A stretch of DNA of 64,000 bases from Scatophagus argus. Lineage: Eukaryota; Chordata; Actinopteri; Scatophagidae. The position numbers were made by a program, and so were the translations under genes. This document shows positions 12,551 through 36,100 of the stretch, one piece after another. The notes under the pieces were generated by a model, which did no database searches, was not told the origin of the DNA, and was given only the letters and a program-made list of their open reading frames with translations. Positions within the stretch are counted from its first letter, which is position 1; each line of letters opens with the position of its first letter. The stretch is taken from positions 17,772,318 through 17,836,317 of the forward strand of contig NC_058506.1 of NCBI RefSeq assembly GCF_020382885.2, given 5' to 3'.

Positions 12551-14830
12551 ATGGAGTCCGGAGAGGCCAACGAGGAGAAGGGAGGCTCTCTGACGGCGGC
12601 GCAGAGGAGAGCAGAGATGAGGAGAAGGAAACTGCTCATGAATTCAGAGGACAGGATGAACAGAATCGTGGGCTACGCTAAAAGCGAATCTGAAATCAAC
12701 GGTATGCTTTTATAACCCGTCCAGTTTACGCTACAGTGGGCTTTGACGGCTGTTCTATGTTTAAACACGTTTCCACGTTAAGCCAGTTTTATTATTATTC
12801 CCCTGAATATTGCAGATTTGCCTCAAATGGATTTACATTTTTTGCAGATTACGACTATATAGACTATATAGATATTACGACTCTATAGAAAAACTCCTCC
12901 AGAATCCTCTGAGCGATGTTCCATAAAGGAAGTATAGGACAGGTTAATATGGTCATATTCCAGCATGAGAAATCTGAGTGATAAAATTGTAGATAGATTG
13001 AAAGATATATGAAGAATATGGATCTGGGAAGAAGGAGAGCAGCTTCCAGGACCAGACGAAGAGCTGGGTGACTTCACTGTAATCCCAGCACAGCTCCGAC
13101 CAGTATTAACCTGAGCAGAGGTGTGATCAGCCCCGTCAGACTAAATGAAAGCACATGTGCAGGTGTTTTTTTTTTTGACATACAGCTGCAGATGAAGGCC
13201 GTGTGCTTGCAACAGATTTCTTTCAAGTTGGATTTAAGATGTAAACTGGTCTCTCTTGGTTTGTTAAAACATACCACAGCTGTTGTCAAATGTAGGATTG
13301 CAGCCATTGAGGTGCTGAATGTTTTTTCAGTGAATCGTTTGGTGTATAAATTGCGTGAAAGTAATGGAAAAACAGACAGTAGTTCAAGAGCCTAAGATGA
13401 CGTCTGATGTTGTTTTCCTGGTGCAGCTGCAGCATCCCGGCGTCCTGCAGAACCCCACTTCCACCTTGACCTCGACAGGACAGAGCCATGGTCGTCGTCC
13501 TCGTCTTCCCCAAAACCTTCTCCCTTCTTACCAGAGGTTTCGGGGCACGGCAGCCGCTCACACAGCGCCACCCCCGAGAGGAGGGCCTCGCCCCTGCTTG
13601 GCTTCAATGAGCCTCACGGAGGCTCTTTGGAGGACGACATCGGAGGGCTCCGTCAGAGACCAAGGGGGGAGCGGATATCAGACGACCTCAGCGGCTCCCC
13701 GCGTCGAGGCATCCAGACTTACCTGTCCCGTTTTGACGATGCCATGAAACTGCGGGGACAGCTGGCCAATGAGAAGCCGACTCAAGACGGAGGGTCTGAC
13801 TCAGAGGAGTTTGATCCCTTCAGAATCTTCAGGCTTATCGGCAGCGTCCTCCTCGCTGTGTTTGTTCGGCTTTTTGTTTGCAAGTATCTGGTGAGCCTGC
13901 CCACTGTTGACACTGCGTTGCTGGGACAACGGCGAGATTGGCTCGTTGCTCTTTTAACATGTTAACTGATGATGGTGATGATGTTGTTGCAGGATTGTAA
14001 CTCTCATATGTTTTCATTCCAGTCAATATTTGCTCCATTTCTGACCCTTGAACTGGCCTACATGGGGCTGTCCAAATACTTTCCAAAGGTGAGTTTGCAG
14101 TTGATATTTTATGATCCCTCTCCCGTTGTTATGGACTCAAATTTAACATGTATCCAGGCATCATGCCAACCTGACTCTGTCTATTGTTCAAAATGCACCA
14201 CGTAGCCACCAGTGACTTTTTGTTGTCACTGTGAGGCATCTAGCAGAGACTCAAGAAAATCACTGGTCCTGCCAAGAAACGGTTCCAGTAACTCCCTCAA
14301 GAACCAGAACTTATTTTTTCCTGTGACTCATTAAACAATGAGATGCAACATGTGAGCTAGTGAGCTTTAGACCTGCTTGAATGTGTATTTTTGACTTGGG
14401 ACAGAGCCAGACAACTGGTTTCCCTTTGTTCCCTATCTGCATGCTAAGCTAAGCTAAGCCTTCTCAAATGTGAAAAGCTACTACTTTTTCTCTTCTTTTG
14501 TTTTTTATCTTATCTGTCACAATTTTCTCACATTTTATAGACTAAGCAATCAGTTTGTTAACTGCAAAAGAAGAGAATTGAACTGCATAAATCAGTGATG
14601 AGAAAAAAAGCGTCATGGTTACACTCCTGTCCCTCCAGGTGGAGAAAAAGGCCCAGACCACTGTGCTGACTGCTGCCCTGTTGCTGTCCGGCATCCCAGC
14701 TGAGGTCATAAACCGCTCCATGGACACCTACAGGAGGATGGGGGACGTCTTCGCTGACCTCTGCATTTACTTCTTCACCTTCATCCTCTCGCACGAGATC
14801 CTGCAGCTCATTGGCTCAGAGACTCCCTGA
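12551..14830 (+). CDS. camlg: CAMLG (calcium-modulating ligand), GET2-like receptor subunit for tail-anchored proteins
   Basis: CAML, with WRB/GET1, forms the ER membrane receptor that takes tail-anchored proteins from TRC40/GET3. Four exons, 12551-12701, 13427-13890, 14023-14088 and 14639-14830, join in phase to 290 residues with a TGA stop. The N-terminus has the basic [20 protein letters not shown] segment typical of the TRC40-binding end. A long, poorly conserved, Ser/Pro-rich linker follows (about residues 51-145), then the conserved [16 protein letters not shown] and [13 protein letters not shown] blocks. Three hydrophobic segments lie at about 184-205, 206-222 and 262-283. The block [17 protein letters not shown] is diagnostic. 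The start is the first ATG of an open exon that aligns with the family N-terminus. Position between sec24a and ddx46 agrees with human synteny. Confidence 0.95.
12702..13426 (+). other. camlg intron 1
   Basis: 725 nt with no recognised repeat, RNA gene or coding exon. Open frames here are short and match nothing known to me. Confidence 0.6.
14380..14465. repeat. Fragment of a common teleost repeat in camlg intron 3
   Basis: The words GGTTTCCCTTTGTTCCC and ATGCTAAGCTAAGCTAAGCC resemble a widespread fish interspersed repeat. Assigned from memory, family not known, ends uncertain. Confidence 0.4.
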
Positions 14831-17800
14831 TGGAGCAGGAAGATCTTCATAAACCCCATCCTCCCTTCTTGATGTCCCCACCCTTGTGTCGCCCTTAGAA
14901 ACAAGGCACGGTCATTTGCATTGCCTGAGATGGGTTTGGAGGAAGGAAACGAATTCTCGCCATCTTATGGTAAAAGTTGTGTGTCAGCTGGAGGAGTCCA
15001 CTAAGGCTAAACTACACGTGGCCAGAGAGTCCAGTGTTTTGTAACACATCTCCGATTCATTTTTGCTCCAAACCGAAGCTGAGAAACTGAAAGACGGTAC
15101 ATGTTTGTCTGTTTGTGGGAAGACATTGGCTGTTGTCGTGCTGGGTGATGTTTATTTGTCAGAACTAGTACAGGAAATTGTAAATGTCATATGCAAGAGT
15201 GGACGAGAGTGCAGTTCATCAGCAGTCTGGCAGCCGTGTAACTTATGAAATGGGAAGCACTGGAGTACTTCAAGGGCTGGCTGATCTTTCAGAAACTGAT
15301 GTCAGTGATTTACAAATTCTGTTTATTGATACATTACACACAAAATGACCAAACTGATGTTTAAACTGTCCTTTAGTATTATGTATTACATCGGGGAAAA
15401 AAATCCATCAAACAAACTCTTAACGGGAAACTTTTTCTGAGTGGGGTTGTGTGAGGTATTTATCCATCATCAGTGTGTTAACTATTGCAGATGGCAGGCA
15501 GTATGTCCTCAGCTTGGAGACACAGTGTAGTATATGATGTCCTGCTGTGCATGAGAGCAGCCGTACAATGTGTTTTAGCCACCTAAAGAAATCTGTATCA
15601 GGCTAAGTGTACACTATGTTGAGAACATTTTCACCACCTTGCCTTTCTGTCATACAGCTCTTTTCAGTGAGGAATTTAAATTGTTTCTGTCAAAGGATTC
15701 TAGTCGCTTTGAAAACAGTATAGATGGATATAAAGGTTTCAGCGCCCCGTCTTGATGTCTGATGACGCAGTAAGGTGGTGAAAATATACTAAATACTCTC
15801 AAACTGTCAGCATGCTGTCTACACGAGAGTACCTCTTACAACCCCACTTCAAACAACCTGAACTGTTCCGTTAAGAGGTGACCTCACCCAGCAGTGATGT
15901 CACGACACACTGGCACATCCTGGAGTACACTTCTGCATCACTGCAGCCTTGTGAGAAGCTAAACCAGTAGAGGGCAGCTGCCTTGAAGGAGCCGGAAAAA
16001 AAATCTAATTGTTTGCGTGGAATTGTTAATTTGTAGGAAGATAATGTAGGTCTTTCTAAACAGCAACTGCTGTGGCTATAAGCAGCAGTTACAGTATGGC
16101 CATAAATGTGAAAATGTAGAGCGATAGCGCTTGAAAAGTTATTAAGTCAGAGAACTGACTCGATAATGTCTGGTAGACATTACATTAGACTAACCACCAT
16201 AAGCTGCTGATCTTAACAGACCAGGCAAAAGCTGCAAGCCCCCCTGGGTTTACTGACTCGTGCAACACTGAGGTTTACAGTTTAAGAAGTCTGCTTTCCA
16301 TTTGTAAGGAAAACTGTTATTTCTTAAAAGTCATATAGATGCGCTTTAAAAGACATCAGTGTCTTCAAAGAAAAACACCATATGTTGATATTGTCATGAC
16401 ACGGTTTGCTGAGACCTGATGGAAAATAACACTAAATTATCACCCTAAGTCATTCTGAATCCTAATAATCTCCAAAGAGCTGTGCATGGTGTCAATATCT
16501 CAGCAATGTGGACTCCTCAACAGGTGTCTGAGTGCTTCAAAACCAAATCTGCTGGTAAAGTCATGAGAAATATTACTACTACTACTATTAACTACTGCTA
16601 TGAATATCTTTCTGTCGTGTTATGCTGCAGTGTATCGGGCAGGGTTGGGGTCAGTACAGTTTCCCTTCATGTCACTTAAAACTGAAATCTAAACTCTGAT
16701 AGGCTGCTGAGTAGCAGCAGAACCTACTCAGTTCATAAGTTGTATAAAATAAATAAAAAACACTTCTTGAATTGATTGATTTAGGACTGTATTAAGTAGG
16801 TTCAGTGGGGTTCTTGATCTGTTTTGTTTGAGAGCCGATGACTGAATTAAGCTGAAAGCTTAAAGACATCATGGCCTCTGCTGATTCGTTGCTCATCTAC
16901 ACCTCAAGCAATTGACTAATCTTGTTTTTCTCGCATAGTAACCATAATGGAGGTCCAACAAAACATTTCCTTTGCACAAAAGTGTAATTACATGGAGGCT
17001 TAGGACTTTGGAAAACATGAGCTCTGAGATTAGTTTCATAAAGACTCAAATCTTCCTGTGATTAATCTCAGAGATCTGTTTCACATGTACTACTGCCCTC
17101 TTCTATGCCAAACATACATTAGCTACCCATCAAGAAGCCGCAGTCTGACACAAACATCAAACATGGCTGCACAGCCACCCTGTTTAGCTGTCTGACAGGA
17201 ACGACAAAACACAGGGACAGCGGAGCAGCCAGCCTTCATTTTCTGATGATCGGCTGTGTGATCCATTTATAGGCATCAGAAATTTGCTGGTTACTAAATA
17301 TAAAATAAAGCTGAGTGCATGAGCTTTGTTCACAGTCTTAACATCTTGAGAGAGGTATCACGGCAGGCTGCACATGGCAGAAGTACCCTGGTTACAGGAA
17401 ATAAAGGAGTGTGAATTGATTGAAGATTGAAAATTTTCTCCAGCCTTCAGTTGGATGGAGATGTAAAAAATAATTTGAGCTTTTAGGAACATTAGAAAAA
17501 CTTTTTGTAGGTTTGTGGTCTTGTGGGATCAAGAGATGCTGAATCCTTCATCCATCAGGTGAAAACTCATTTTACTGATGGAGCAACAGTAGTCGACCCC
17601 TGATGACTTTGAACTTTGTGGATGAGAACGTGTTTGTGTCGTGACAGATTAGTAGTCAGTTTCACATTAAGTTATATTTTCCGTTACAATCTGTCATCCA
17701 GTGTTGAGAGGCGTCCGTCTGTGTTATGAACACGTTTTCTTCCTTCATTGAAGTTGTGACGTCAGAAGAAGCATTTAATCCTTGAATGTGGGGCGTATTA

Positions 17801-19340
17801 TTTTGCACGGCTCTGGGCTTAAACACGCAGTAAACTTCCTTCAGTAGGTGTACGTAATGACGGGGTGCAATTGACGGGGACGTTGTGGGTCTTACTGGGA
17901 AGCACTGCTAGTAAATGTGAAGCAGTGGGAGTTTGTGTGCTTATTTGTGTTGAGTAACCCTGGTGATGTGTCCTGCTCTGCTTAGTTCAAGCCTTATTCA
18001 TACATACTCCACATATATAGATATACTCTCTACTGCTGTGCTTATGTCCTTTCTCCATACTTTTAATTTCGCCCAAATTAATTTATTGGTGTGAATATAT
18101 TTTTTCATGTAAATGAGTTTGTGTGATTTATCCTATTTGTCTGACCTACTTGATTGTTTTTGATAATGTTTACAGATTAACTGTTTTTAATGGCTCTTAC
18201 GGTATCTTACATTTGAACTTTGTTGACTAATTTAGTGCTGACATGATGTAAACAGTTTCTGCTTAAAAATGTACACAGGAATGAACAACTGAAAAATTCA
18301 TACCAAATAAATACTACTTGTGTGACTTGTGCTTTGGCTATGAATTTTGTTTTATTTATGGGGTTATGTAACCGGGACAGAGCACATTCACACACTTTGC
18401 TGAAAAGCTATTGAAAACCTGTGACTGATGTAATACAGGACAGTGAAATCTTTGAGTCTAACACGCAGCGTGTGGTTTACAGGTGTTTCATACATTTCAG
18501 TTGTCGTTGTAAAAGGCATTTTGATTAGGGGTGCCCACATTTTACCGCATCACAATCTGTTGATATTGGAAAAAATATTCTTTCATATTTATTTATCATC
18601 ATGTTAGTGATTTTGACAGTATTGCTCAACCTTATTTAGAGGAAGATGGGAGTGTTAAGACTTCACCGTATTTAGTTTCTTTTCTTTAATTGTCTATTTT
18701 CTAACTTCAGCAAAAAGTAAGATTCTGACAAAAGCAAAAAGTATACAGAGATGTTAAAAGTTTAAAAACAAGAAATATGAAAGTTCATGAAGAAAAAGAG
18801 AAAGAATGAGACAAAACAAAACAAAAAAAGCCCGAAAACCCATGCACAATTTAAGAGTAATCACTGAGTTGGTATGACAATGTGCAACATAAAACACCAG
18901 AGCAGCAGACCAAGTTTCATTCTCCTGTTTATTTTCCAAATGTCTTAGTCATTGTTATTTTCAATTTTAATTAAACAGACAATTAAACATATTTTCCCTC
19001 AGGTCTGTTAAAGGAAAACACCTTTAGTCACCTCACCTCTTCTTGGAACCTATTGAAAGAGGTCTGTGGTTCTTATGCGTATCTATTTACTCTTCTTGAA
19101 TGTGAAAATGTTGGCCGACGTCGACAACACCCATGTCGTTCAGGAATCAGTGAATTTATGAAGGCGTCTTTCTGACCTCCCACCTCTGGGTGGCGCACTA
19201 CGCTGTTCGCTGCACAACTTTGCACATCGCGTTGTCGCAGGTTTCCTACATGGAGATTCAAAGACCATCGTCGCACTACAGCAGTCTTTACCTGTGAACT
19301 AATTTGACTTTTCCCCCTGAATAAGCTTAGTGGAATAGCA
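14831..19340. other. camlg 3' UTR and camlg-ddx46 intergenic region
   Basis: 4.5 kb without a recognised coding exon. A run of AATAAA-type hexamers at 16748-16757 could end the camlg transcript. A full CRE palindrome lies at 17757-17764. The last 200 bases before 19341 are richer in CpG and likely hold the ddx46 promoter. Otherwise it is unique-looking, AT-rich sequence. Confidence 0.55.
17757..17764. promoter_or_regulatory. Full palindromic CRE (TGACGTCA)
   Basis: An exact TGACGTCA octamer, the CREB/ATF consensus, sits in a locally CpG-bearing stretch (17700-17890) some 1.6 kb upstream of ddx46. Whether it drives ddx46, an unannotated RNA or nothing cannot be told from sequence. Confidence 0.35.
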
Positions 19341-30186
<10,846 letters not shown>

Positions 30187-30547
30187 AGGAGGAAGCGGAG
30201 CTCGCGGGAGGAGTTTTTGTCTCTCGGCAGACTCTTATCATCTCTACAGTTTCATCAAAGTGGTTGAAGAATAATTTAGTCTATATTTTTAATAATGTCT
30301 CCTTCAGTCACATAAGTTTAATGTATGGTTTTGTTTTTTCCTTAGTTTCCTCTGTGCTTCACTTTGGTTCCCAGTAATTTTATACCTATAAACCATAAAA
30401 CCCAAAGTCATTGTACCATCACAACTCTACAATGAGCTAATGGTAATATGTCTTTAAATATGAGACATGTCTTCTTTAATGTCATTATGGTTGTACGTAC
30501 GATCATACTCTTTTATGAAGATGAAAGACGATTTTACTTTTGCTCAT

Positions 30548-30553
30548 AATAAA
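30548..30553 (+). terminator. Candidate poly(A) signal of ddx46
   Basis: AATAAA 362 nt after the ddx46 stop, followed by a GTGTTG element about 15 nt downstream. No gene is seen between the stop and this site. Confidence 0.55.
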
Positions 30554-30879
30554 AACAATGTGTTGCTAAGGAAAAATGATTCGTCCTGCTCTTGATATTA
30601 ACAAATCTGGGAGATGCTGTGTACCCTACTCTGTTTTAATTATTCAAGAAGCTTTCGTTTGTATATTATTCATCAGAAGTGGGTAGTACTGTTTGAAAAG
30701 CATCGAAACTGGATTATGGTTCAGAATCAGGGCTATAATATTAAAAAAAACACTAAGGACGCTTTATTATCGTTTGTTGGGTGCAAATAAACTGTTTTGA
30801 TGGATTTTAAAGAAGAAAACAACGTTTTGGGTGCTTTTCAGGAGGGGAGGGAGGCAGGACAACCTCTCCTCATCCCCCG

Positions 30880-30901
30880 TTTGCTGCTCTGCGCATGCTC
30901 A
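30880..30901 (+). promoter_or_regulatory. Candidate c5orf24 promoter with an NRF1-like site
   Basis: TGCGCATGCTCA at 30890-30901 closely matches the NRF1 palindrome found in CpG-type housekeeping promoters. It lies 700 nt after the ddx46 stop and just upstream of the presumed c5orf24 first exon. Inferred from motif and position. Confidence 0.4.
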
Positions 30902-31181
30902 GACCTGCTCTCCCGTCTTATTAATTTTTAATGGAAAATGGCTGCGTTTCTTATCCAAACCGCTGGAGCTGGGAGATAAAAAAAACACACCCGTCCATCG
31001 GAACCATCCGGGGTCTCGACAACGTCCACACCGAAACGAACCGATGTGGTGACTAAACGTTAGCCGGCAGATGTCCTGTGGTGTGAAAATATTTGTGAAA
31101 ATGGATCGACTGGCGCTCTGAGGGATGAAAGATCATTTTTCTCTTTAACCCTTTCTGCTCCGAGATCTGCGAACAATCGAG
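30900..31181 (+). other. Probable noncoding first exon of c5orf24
   Basis: A GC-richer stretch ends in a good donor (CGAG|GTACAG, exon end 31181). The coding exon at 32518/32521 begins with an acceptor and has no start of its own upstream, so a 5' UTR exon is expected here, as in the mammalian gene. The 5' limit is a guess. Confidence 0.4.
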
Positions 31182-32517
31182 GTACAGTAACCTCTAGAGC
31201 TAACGCTGGTGTCAGGAGGGTGTATTCACATTCACTTTGTGGCCTAGATGTAAGCCGTTAAATCGCCTGTCGTCGTCACTTTCTCTGCTCTCTCGTAACG
31301 ATTTTAAACCTTGTTTTTTTCCCCCTACAAGGACGTTATTTTGGGCTAAAACGAGGCTCGGTTCGGCCGTTGGTGTTTTAACGTTACCCGGCCAAAGTGA
31401 CGCGGGGAGTGAGTGGTTATGTCGTCTGGATGCAAAGATGCGGAATCCATGTGCATATTTTTTGTGAATGAATATTACTACAGACCGTGTAGTGTATGTG
31501 ATAGTAAAGTCCACACCTCCCATCAGCCTCTGCAGCAGAGAGAAAATCTCATCATCGTCAGCAGCAGCAGCAGCAGCAGTTTCTTCTTATGCCTTCTTCT
31601 TCAAGTGTTTATAGCCTCATATTAGTCTTCAACATGCCGGAATTAAAGAGCAGCTTTGTGTGTAAACAGTCAGAATATGAACTCACTGTAGTCCCCAAGT
31701 ACAAGTAATGAAAGATAAATTTGGTCCTTTCGCTGTCAACTGCAGACCACCAGCTCGTAGGGTTTCTTGCTCAAAGGCACTTCTGCATTACTTTGTTAAG
31801 GTTTGGGATTGTTCATTAATCCAGGCCTTTTAGAGGGACGGTTCATAATCATTACGCCAGCCTGCATCGCATTTATACAGTAGGCCTGTTTGTACACACA
31901 GGTGGGGTTGGCCGATTTAAACAAGGCCATTTAAACTCTTGAACCTCTGACCTCTTTTTATTTATACCTTGCGGGGAGTCAGAATGTAAAACACAGCCAA
32001 CAGAAGAATAAAGACATCACTTGTGGGTTTTGATAACTGGGCTCAGAGAATCCAGCATAACACAGCAAACTGAGAGTGAACTTATATTCAGTATCCAGTC
32101 CCGACACCCTGACCAGGGGCGTAGCACAAAAAAGTCTGTGCCCAGTGCAGAGCAATTCTCTATGGGCCCCTCCCTGCTTCCACTACTGTTGATTCCAGTA
32201 TCTCTCTCACATTGTTCCTATTTTTAGTGATTTGATTCAGTGCTCTCCATCAGCCAAGCCAATTAGTTAGTCTTTTCTTTTGTAAAACCGAAGAACACTG
32301 CTTGAGAACACTTCAGGCGGAGCATAAATCTTTGTGTTGCTTGATGAAGTTAGTTTTCCGTTATGTAATGGGATCATTGTGGCTGCCGTGTGGCCCCTTC
32401 AGCTATACTGTCATTTTCTTTTGATGTTTTGGAGTTCATCTGCTTACTGTCTTCAGACAACAGACTTCACAAGGAAATGTCAGTAATAACCCTGTTGCAC
32501 CTTATTTCTTTCCCCAG
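31182..32517 (+). other. c5orf24 intron 1 (probable)
   Basis: 1.3 kb containing a (CAG)n tract at 31558-31580 and, at about 32110-32190, a GGGGCGTAGCAC-type fragment resembling a dispersed fish repeat. No coding exon is recognised. Confidence 0.45.
31558..31580 (+). repeat. (CAG)n microsatellite
   Basis: About seven CAG units in the presumed intron of c5orf24. Confidence 0.9.
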
Positions 32518-32523
32518 CAGAAG

Positions 32524-33144
32524 ATGATGCGCCAGGTGACAAGCAGTGACTTCTGCATGAACAGCAGGCCGTCATGTCTGGCAGAGGACGGCCACCACCA
32601 CCCCACCCACTTTGAACTCTGCACCTCCCAGTCCAACAAGTTCTACCCTCCTCCACCTCCGTCCCTGCAGATGACGCTGGCCCCCATGGCCTTACCCGCC
32701 CAGAGCCACAAGCCCATGGTGTGCCAGAGACAGGAGGTGCTTGGAGGTGACACCCGCTCACCTGGAAAATTACCCGGTATTAAAAGCACCGATCAAGCGC
32801 CGGATGACGGCAAGAAGAAGACCAAGGCTGTTGGGAAGACCGGCAGACGTGGGAGGCCTTTGGGAACCACCAAGCTAGCTGGATACAGAACCAGCACAGG
32901 GCGACCACTCGGCACCACCAGAGCTGCTGGGTTCAAGACGAGCCCGGGAAGGCCGCTGGGTACAACCAGAGCAGCGGGGTACAAGGTCAGCCCCGGGCGG
33001 CCTCCTGGCAGCATCAAGGGCCTCTCTCGTCTCAACAAACTGGCTTACGGTAGCAATTGCAGCGGAGCGGCTTTCCCCTATCCGCTGCCACACAAGGAAA
33101 TCCTCTGTGAACCTTCCTGCAAAGAGAAGACAGCTAATGAGTAA
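32524..33144 (+). CDS. c5orf24: C5orf24 homologue (UPF0461), AT-hook-like basic protein
   Basis: A single coding exon of 206 residues, matching vertebrate C5orf24 in position and in the blocks [20 protein letters not shown] and [10 protein letters not shown]. The molecular role is not established. The core is four GRP units at residues 110-116, 126-132, 142-148 and 158-164, spaced exactly 16 residues apart, each followed by a K/R-containing linker. The GRP core with flanking basic residues resembles AT-hooks, suggesting minor-groove DNA binding (inference). The N-terminal half is low-complexity (polyproline at 42-46, histidine run at 24-26). The exon is entered through a tandem acceptor CAGCAG (32515-32520). 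The C-terminal AAFPYP motif is shared with the mammalian protein. The neighbours ddx46 and txndc15 fit human 5q31. Confidence 0.92.
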   Translation: MMRQVTSSDFCMNSRPSCLAEDGHHHPTHFELCTSQSNKFYPPPPPSLQMTLAPMALPAQSHKPMVCQRQEVLGGDTRSPGKLPGIKSTDQAPDDGKKKTKAVGKTGRRGRPLGTTKLAGYRTSTGRPLGTTRAAGFKTSPGRPLGTTRAAGYKVSPGRPPGSIKGLSRLNKLAYGSNCSGAAFPYPLPHKEILCEPSCKEKTANE

Positions 33145-36100
33145 AGGCTCCGCTTTGTTTCCACTCGCCCTCCATCAGTTGAATAAGAGACACGTGTGTG
33201 CAGGTTTGCTGGGAGATACTGGGGATGGTCGCAATCTGGCCCAGCCGCCTGTGAGGCTGAGTGGAAGGGATTTTCTAATATTCGTGTTGGTGTCATCTGT
33301 GTGCCTGCCAGCTGATATAGTAATACTACTGCTGTGCTAACGCTGAAGATCTATGGTGTGTGGAAGCTTTCGCTACACACTGCTGTGTCTGTTTTCTTGG
33401 GGAAAAAAAAACAATACCAGATGTTCACAAAGCAAGGGGATTTTCTCTTACTGACAGCTGTAGTGGTAGTTCATGACAAGTTTAATTTTTAGTGTGCTTT
33501 ATGTAGCACTTTGATGATTGAAACGTTCATTTCAAAATGTTTTATTATCGTAAACAAAGGAGACCATCGTGAGAAGATTGTGAAATCTGCCAGGCTGCTT
33601 TACAGCACAAAACAAGGACAAATTTTACTTTTTAGGTTCATCACGCTACACTTTGAATTTCATATTAGCTAACGTTGTTGGATTTTGTTGTTTTTGTTTC
33701 TGCTCCTTATGAACATGAAAAGCAAGAAACGTGGGAAAGAGAGAGACAAGAGGCAACTTTGTCTTTGCAGCAGGAAAGTTAGAAATGTGGTCTTTAAAAA
33801 AAAAGCTGCATGTAGCACCTTTTACGTGTCATATTTATAAAATGGCATTCAGACTCTTTGTTTTGGGAAGATTCAGAGGAACAGCCAGGGGTCGAGTGCC
33901 TTGCTCAGTGGCACTTCAAAGATAGACGTACAGATAATCTCAAAACTGAGATCCAGTTAATCAGACATTTTCCACTTGGCACCAGAATTAACCCGAAATA
34001 ATGACTCCTGCTGAGACTGTCTTAATGTCAACTCACTAAATATCACCTGGAGAAATCTCGATATATAATTTGCATGCAAATGTCATCAAAGCGACTGAAT
34101 CCAGTTACGGATTGTTCCAAGAAATGACTCTGATATCCAAGTTCAAACTAAGTTATTATTATTTTTTTTTTAACAAAAACTATAAAACTGAAAAAAAAAT
34201 AAAACCCAAAACAAAACATTGCCTGCAACTCAGTTCACCTCCTGCTTCTCTTCTAACCTGCTAAAAATTGGCACTCGGCCCTAATGTTGTCATCCCAGAG
34301 CGTCTCTTGGCATTATTTTTAAAAGGTTTATAGTATGTGGTTATTATCAAATATGACCAAAAATTGTGATTTTTGTGTGAATGTCCCAAATCCCACTACA
34401 AAACTTTCATAAACGGATCAGTTTTGTATTTTTTGTGACTGTTTTAACCCATGTGTATATATATATATATATTGCACAAGTAGAGAAAGTGAGCGCATTG
34501 ATACACATTTTAACTTTGTCTTGTCACATTGTAGGGAAAGTCTTTCACCAAGAATTACTGTATGCTATTTGTGTTATACAACAAAACCACTGGTCACGTT
34601 AATTGGTGTGAGCAAACTTACATACCAAGCAAAATTCAAGTACCTATGAAGACACATTTTGCTTTTTATGTTGCATTTGTCCCGAGAAAATAAGCAGATT
34701 GATATTCAGAATCTTATCTATAACATGAATGTGTTGCTGAATGCGCTGAGCAGGATTGAAATGGCACTTAACATCACAGTTATAAAGGTAACTTACACAA
34801 ACTGTCTTTATAAAGAAGAATCTATTTGACGTGATATTTGTGTGACATTTACCTACAGTTACAGTCTCAAATACCTTATTAGTATACTTGCTCAAGAATG
34901 AAAAAAAAAAATCGTATTTTGATTTGCATTTTAACGGTGAATCATGAACAAATGAGACCATCACTGATAAGACCGACAGCCACTGCTGGCCTCTCTCCTG
35001 TTGGTGAGCCACCAGGTCGTATCTTGTTGGAAATCTGCAGACAGGTGGCGCTGTTCCTCCAGAGCAGAACAGCCAAGGCTGAAGCACAGAGAGGCAGTGA
35101 ACAGGTGATGGAAGAATCTCTCTGGAGAGAAAAGAGCAACTAACAGTCTCGTCATGGTCTTGTTTGTTTGTGACGATCACATTAAGGTTTAAGATTTTAA
35201 GGATTTCTACATGTTAAAGTAAGGGTACAGCTCAACATTTTAAGCTTTGGTTTTAACAATGGCAAGGTCAAATCATGTCTGTTTTTTTTTTATGTTTCTA
35301 TTTATTAACTTGTTTTAGGTACATTATCAAAGGTCTGTAGAACACTTGAATCCAACTGTTGGAGAAGCTGGTGTTTTTTTTTGTGAAAATGCTGATGTGA
35401 AATAATTTAGTGCAAGCAGGCTTAAGACAGAAATGAAAGATGCAGTAGCTTTAATGTTTGATATTTGTCACTTCACAACATGTTTAATGCACCGTATATA
35501 CAGGATGTCACATATACTCAGATATGATTTTTTTTTTCTCTTCCAAAAAAAATTGATCGGCTATTTGACAACTCATCACTGTATTATATTGATTTTTTTT
35601 TTATTATTTGAAATTTAACTCTTAAAAACTGCCCTGATGGACATTCAGCTATTCACATTCAGGCATTTCAATTTAAGACTAAAGAGACAGTTTAAGCTTC
35701 ACTAAGTTGCTCTCTCACGACAAAATTTAAAAAAAAGTTAAATTTGGTGCAATAATCTGTTGTATGTATTGTACTGTGAAAACTTTGATACTATCACTTT
35801 TTATTATCGTCGTATTTTTATACTCGTGTACAAGGCCTTCTCGTCACTCGTTTTGGTTTGTGTGTGTGTGGTGTTAACCGAGGTTACTGAAATGTCACAT
35901 ACACAACGACATCCTTTTCACCCTCCTTTACCAAAGAACATGAAGTTATCTGACTGTAGGAATTAATGCTGTTTGATTTCAAAAATGCTTAAACATCTCA
36001 CAAAATAAACCTAGCATTAAAGCTACTTTGTAAAATGTAAAGAAAAAGCAACTTGGGAAACCTCTGTCCCATGAAAGTCAGTATCATTGTTTGGATAAGT

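Noticed and set aside
34644-35180. 178-codon open frame on the minus strand inside the presumed c5orf24 3' UTR
   Set aside because: No recognisable domain, low-complexity Phe/Lys/Ser stretches, AT-rich surroundings and no splice or promoter support. A chance open frame is more likely.
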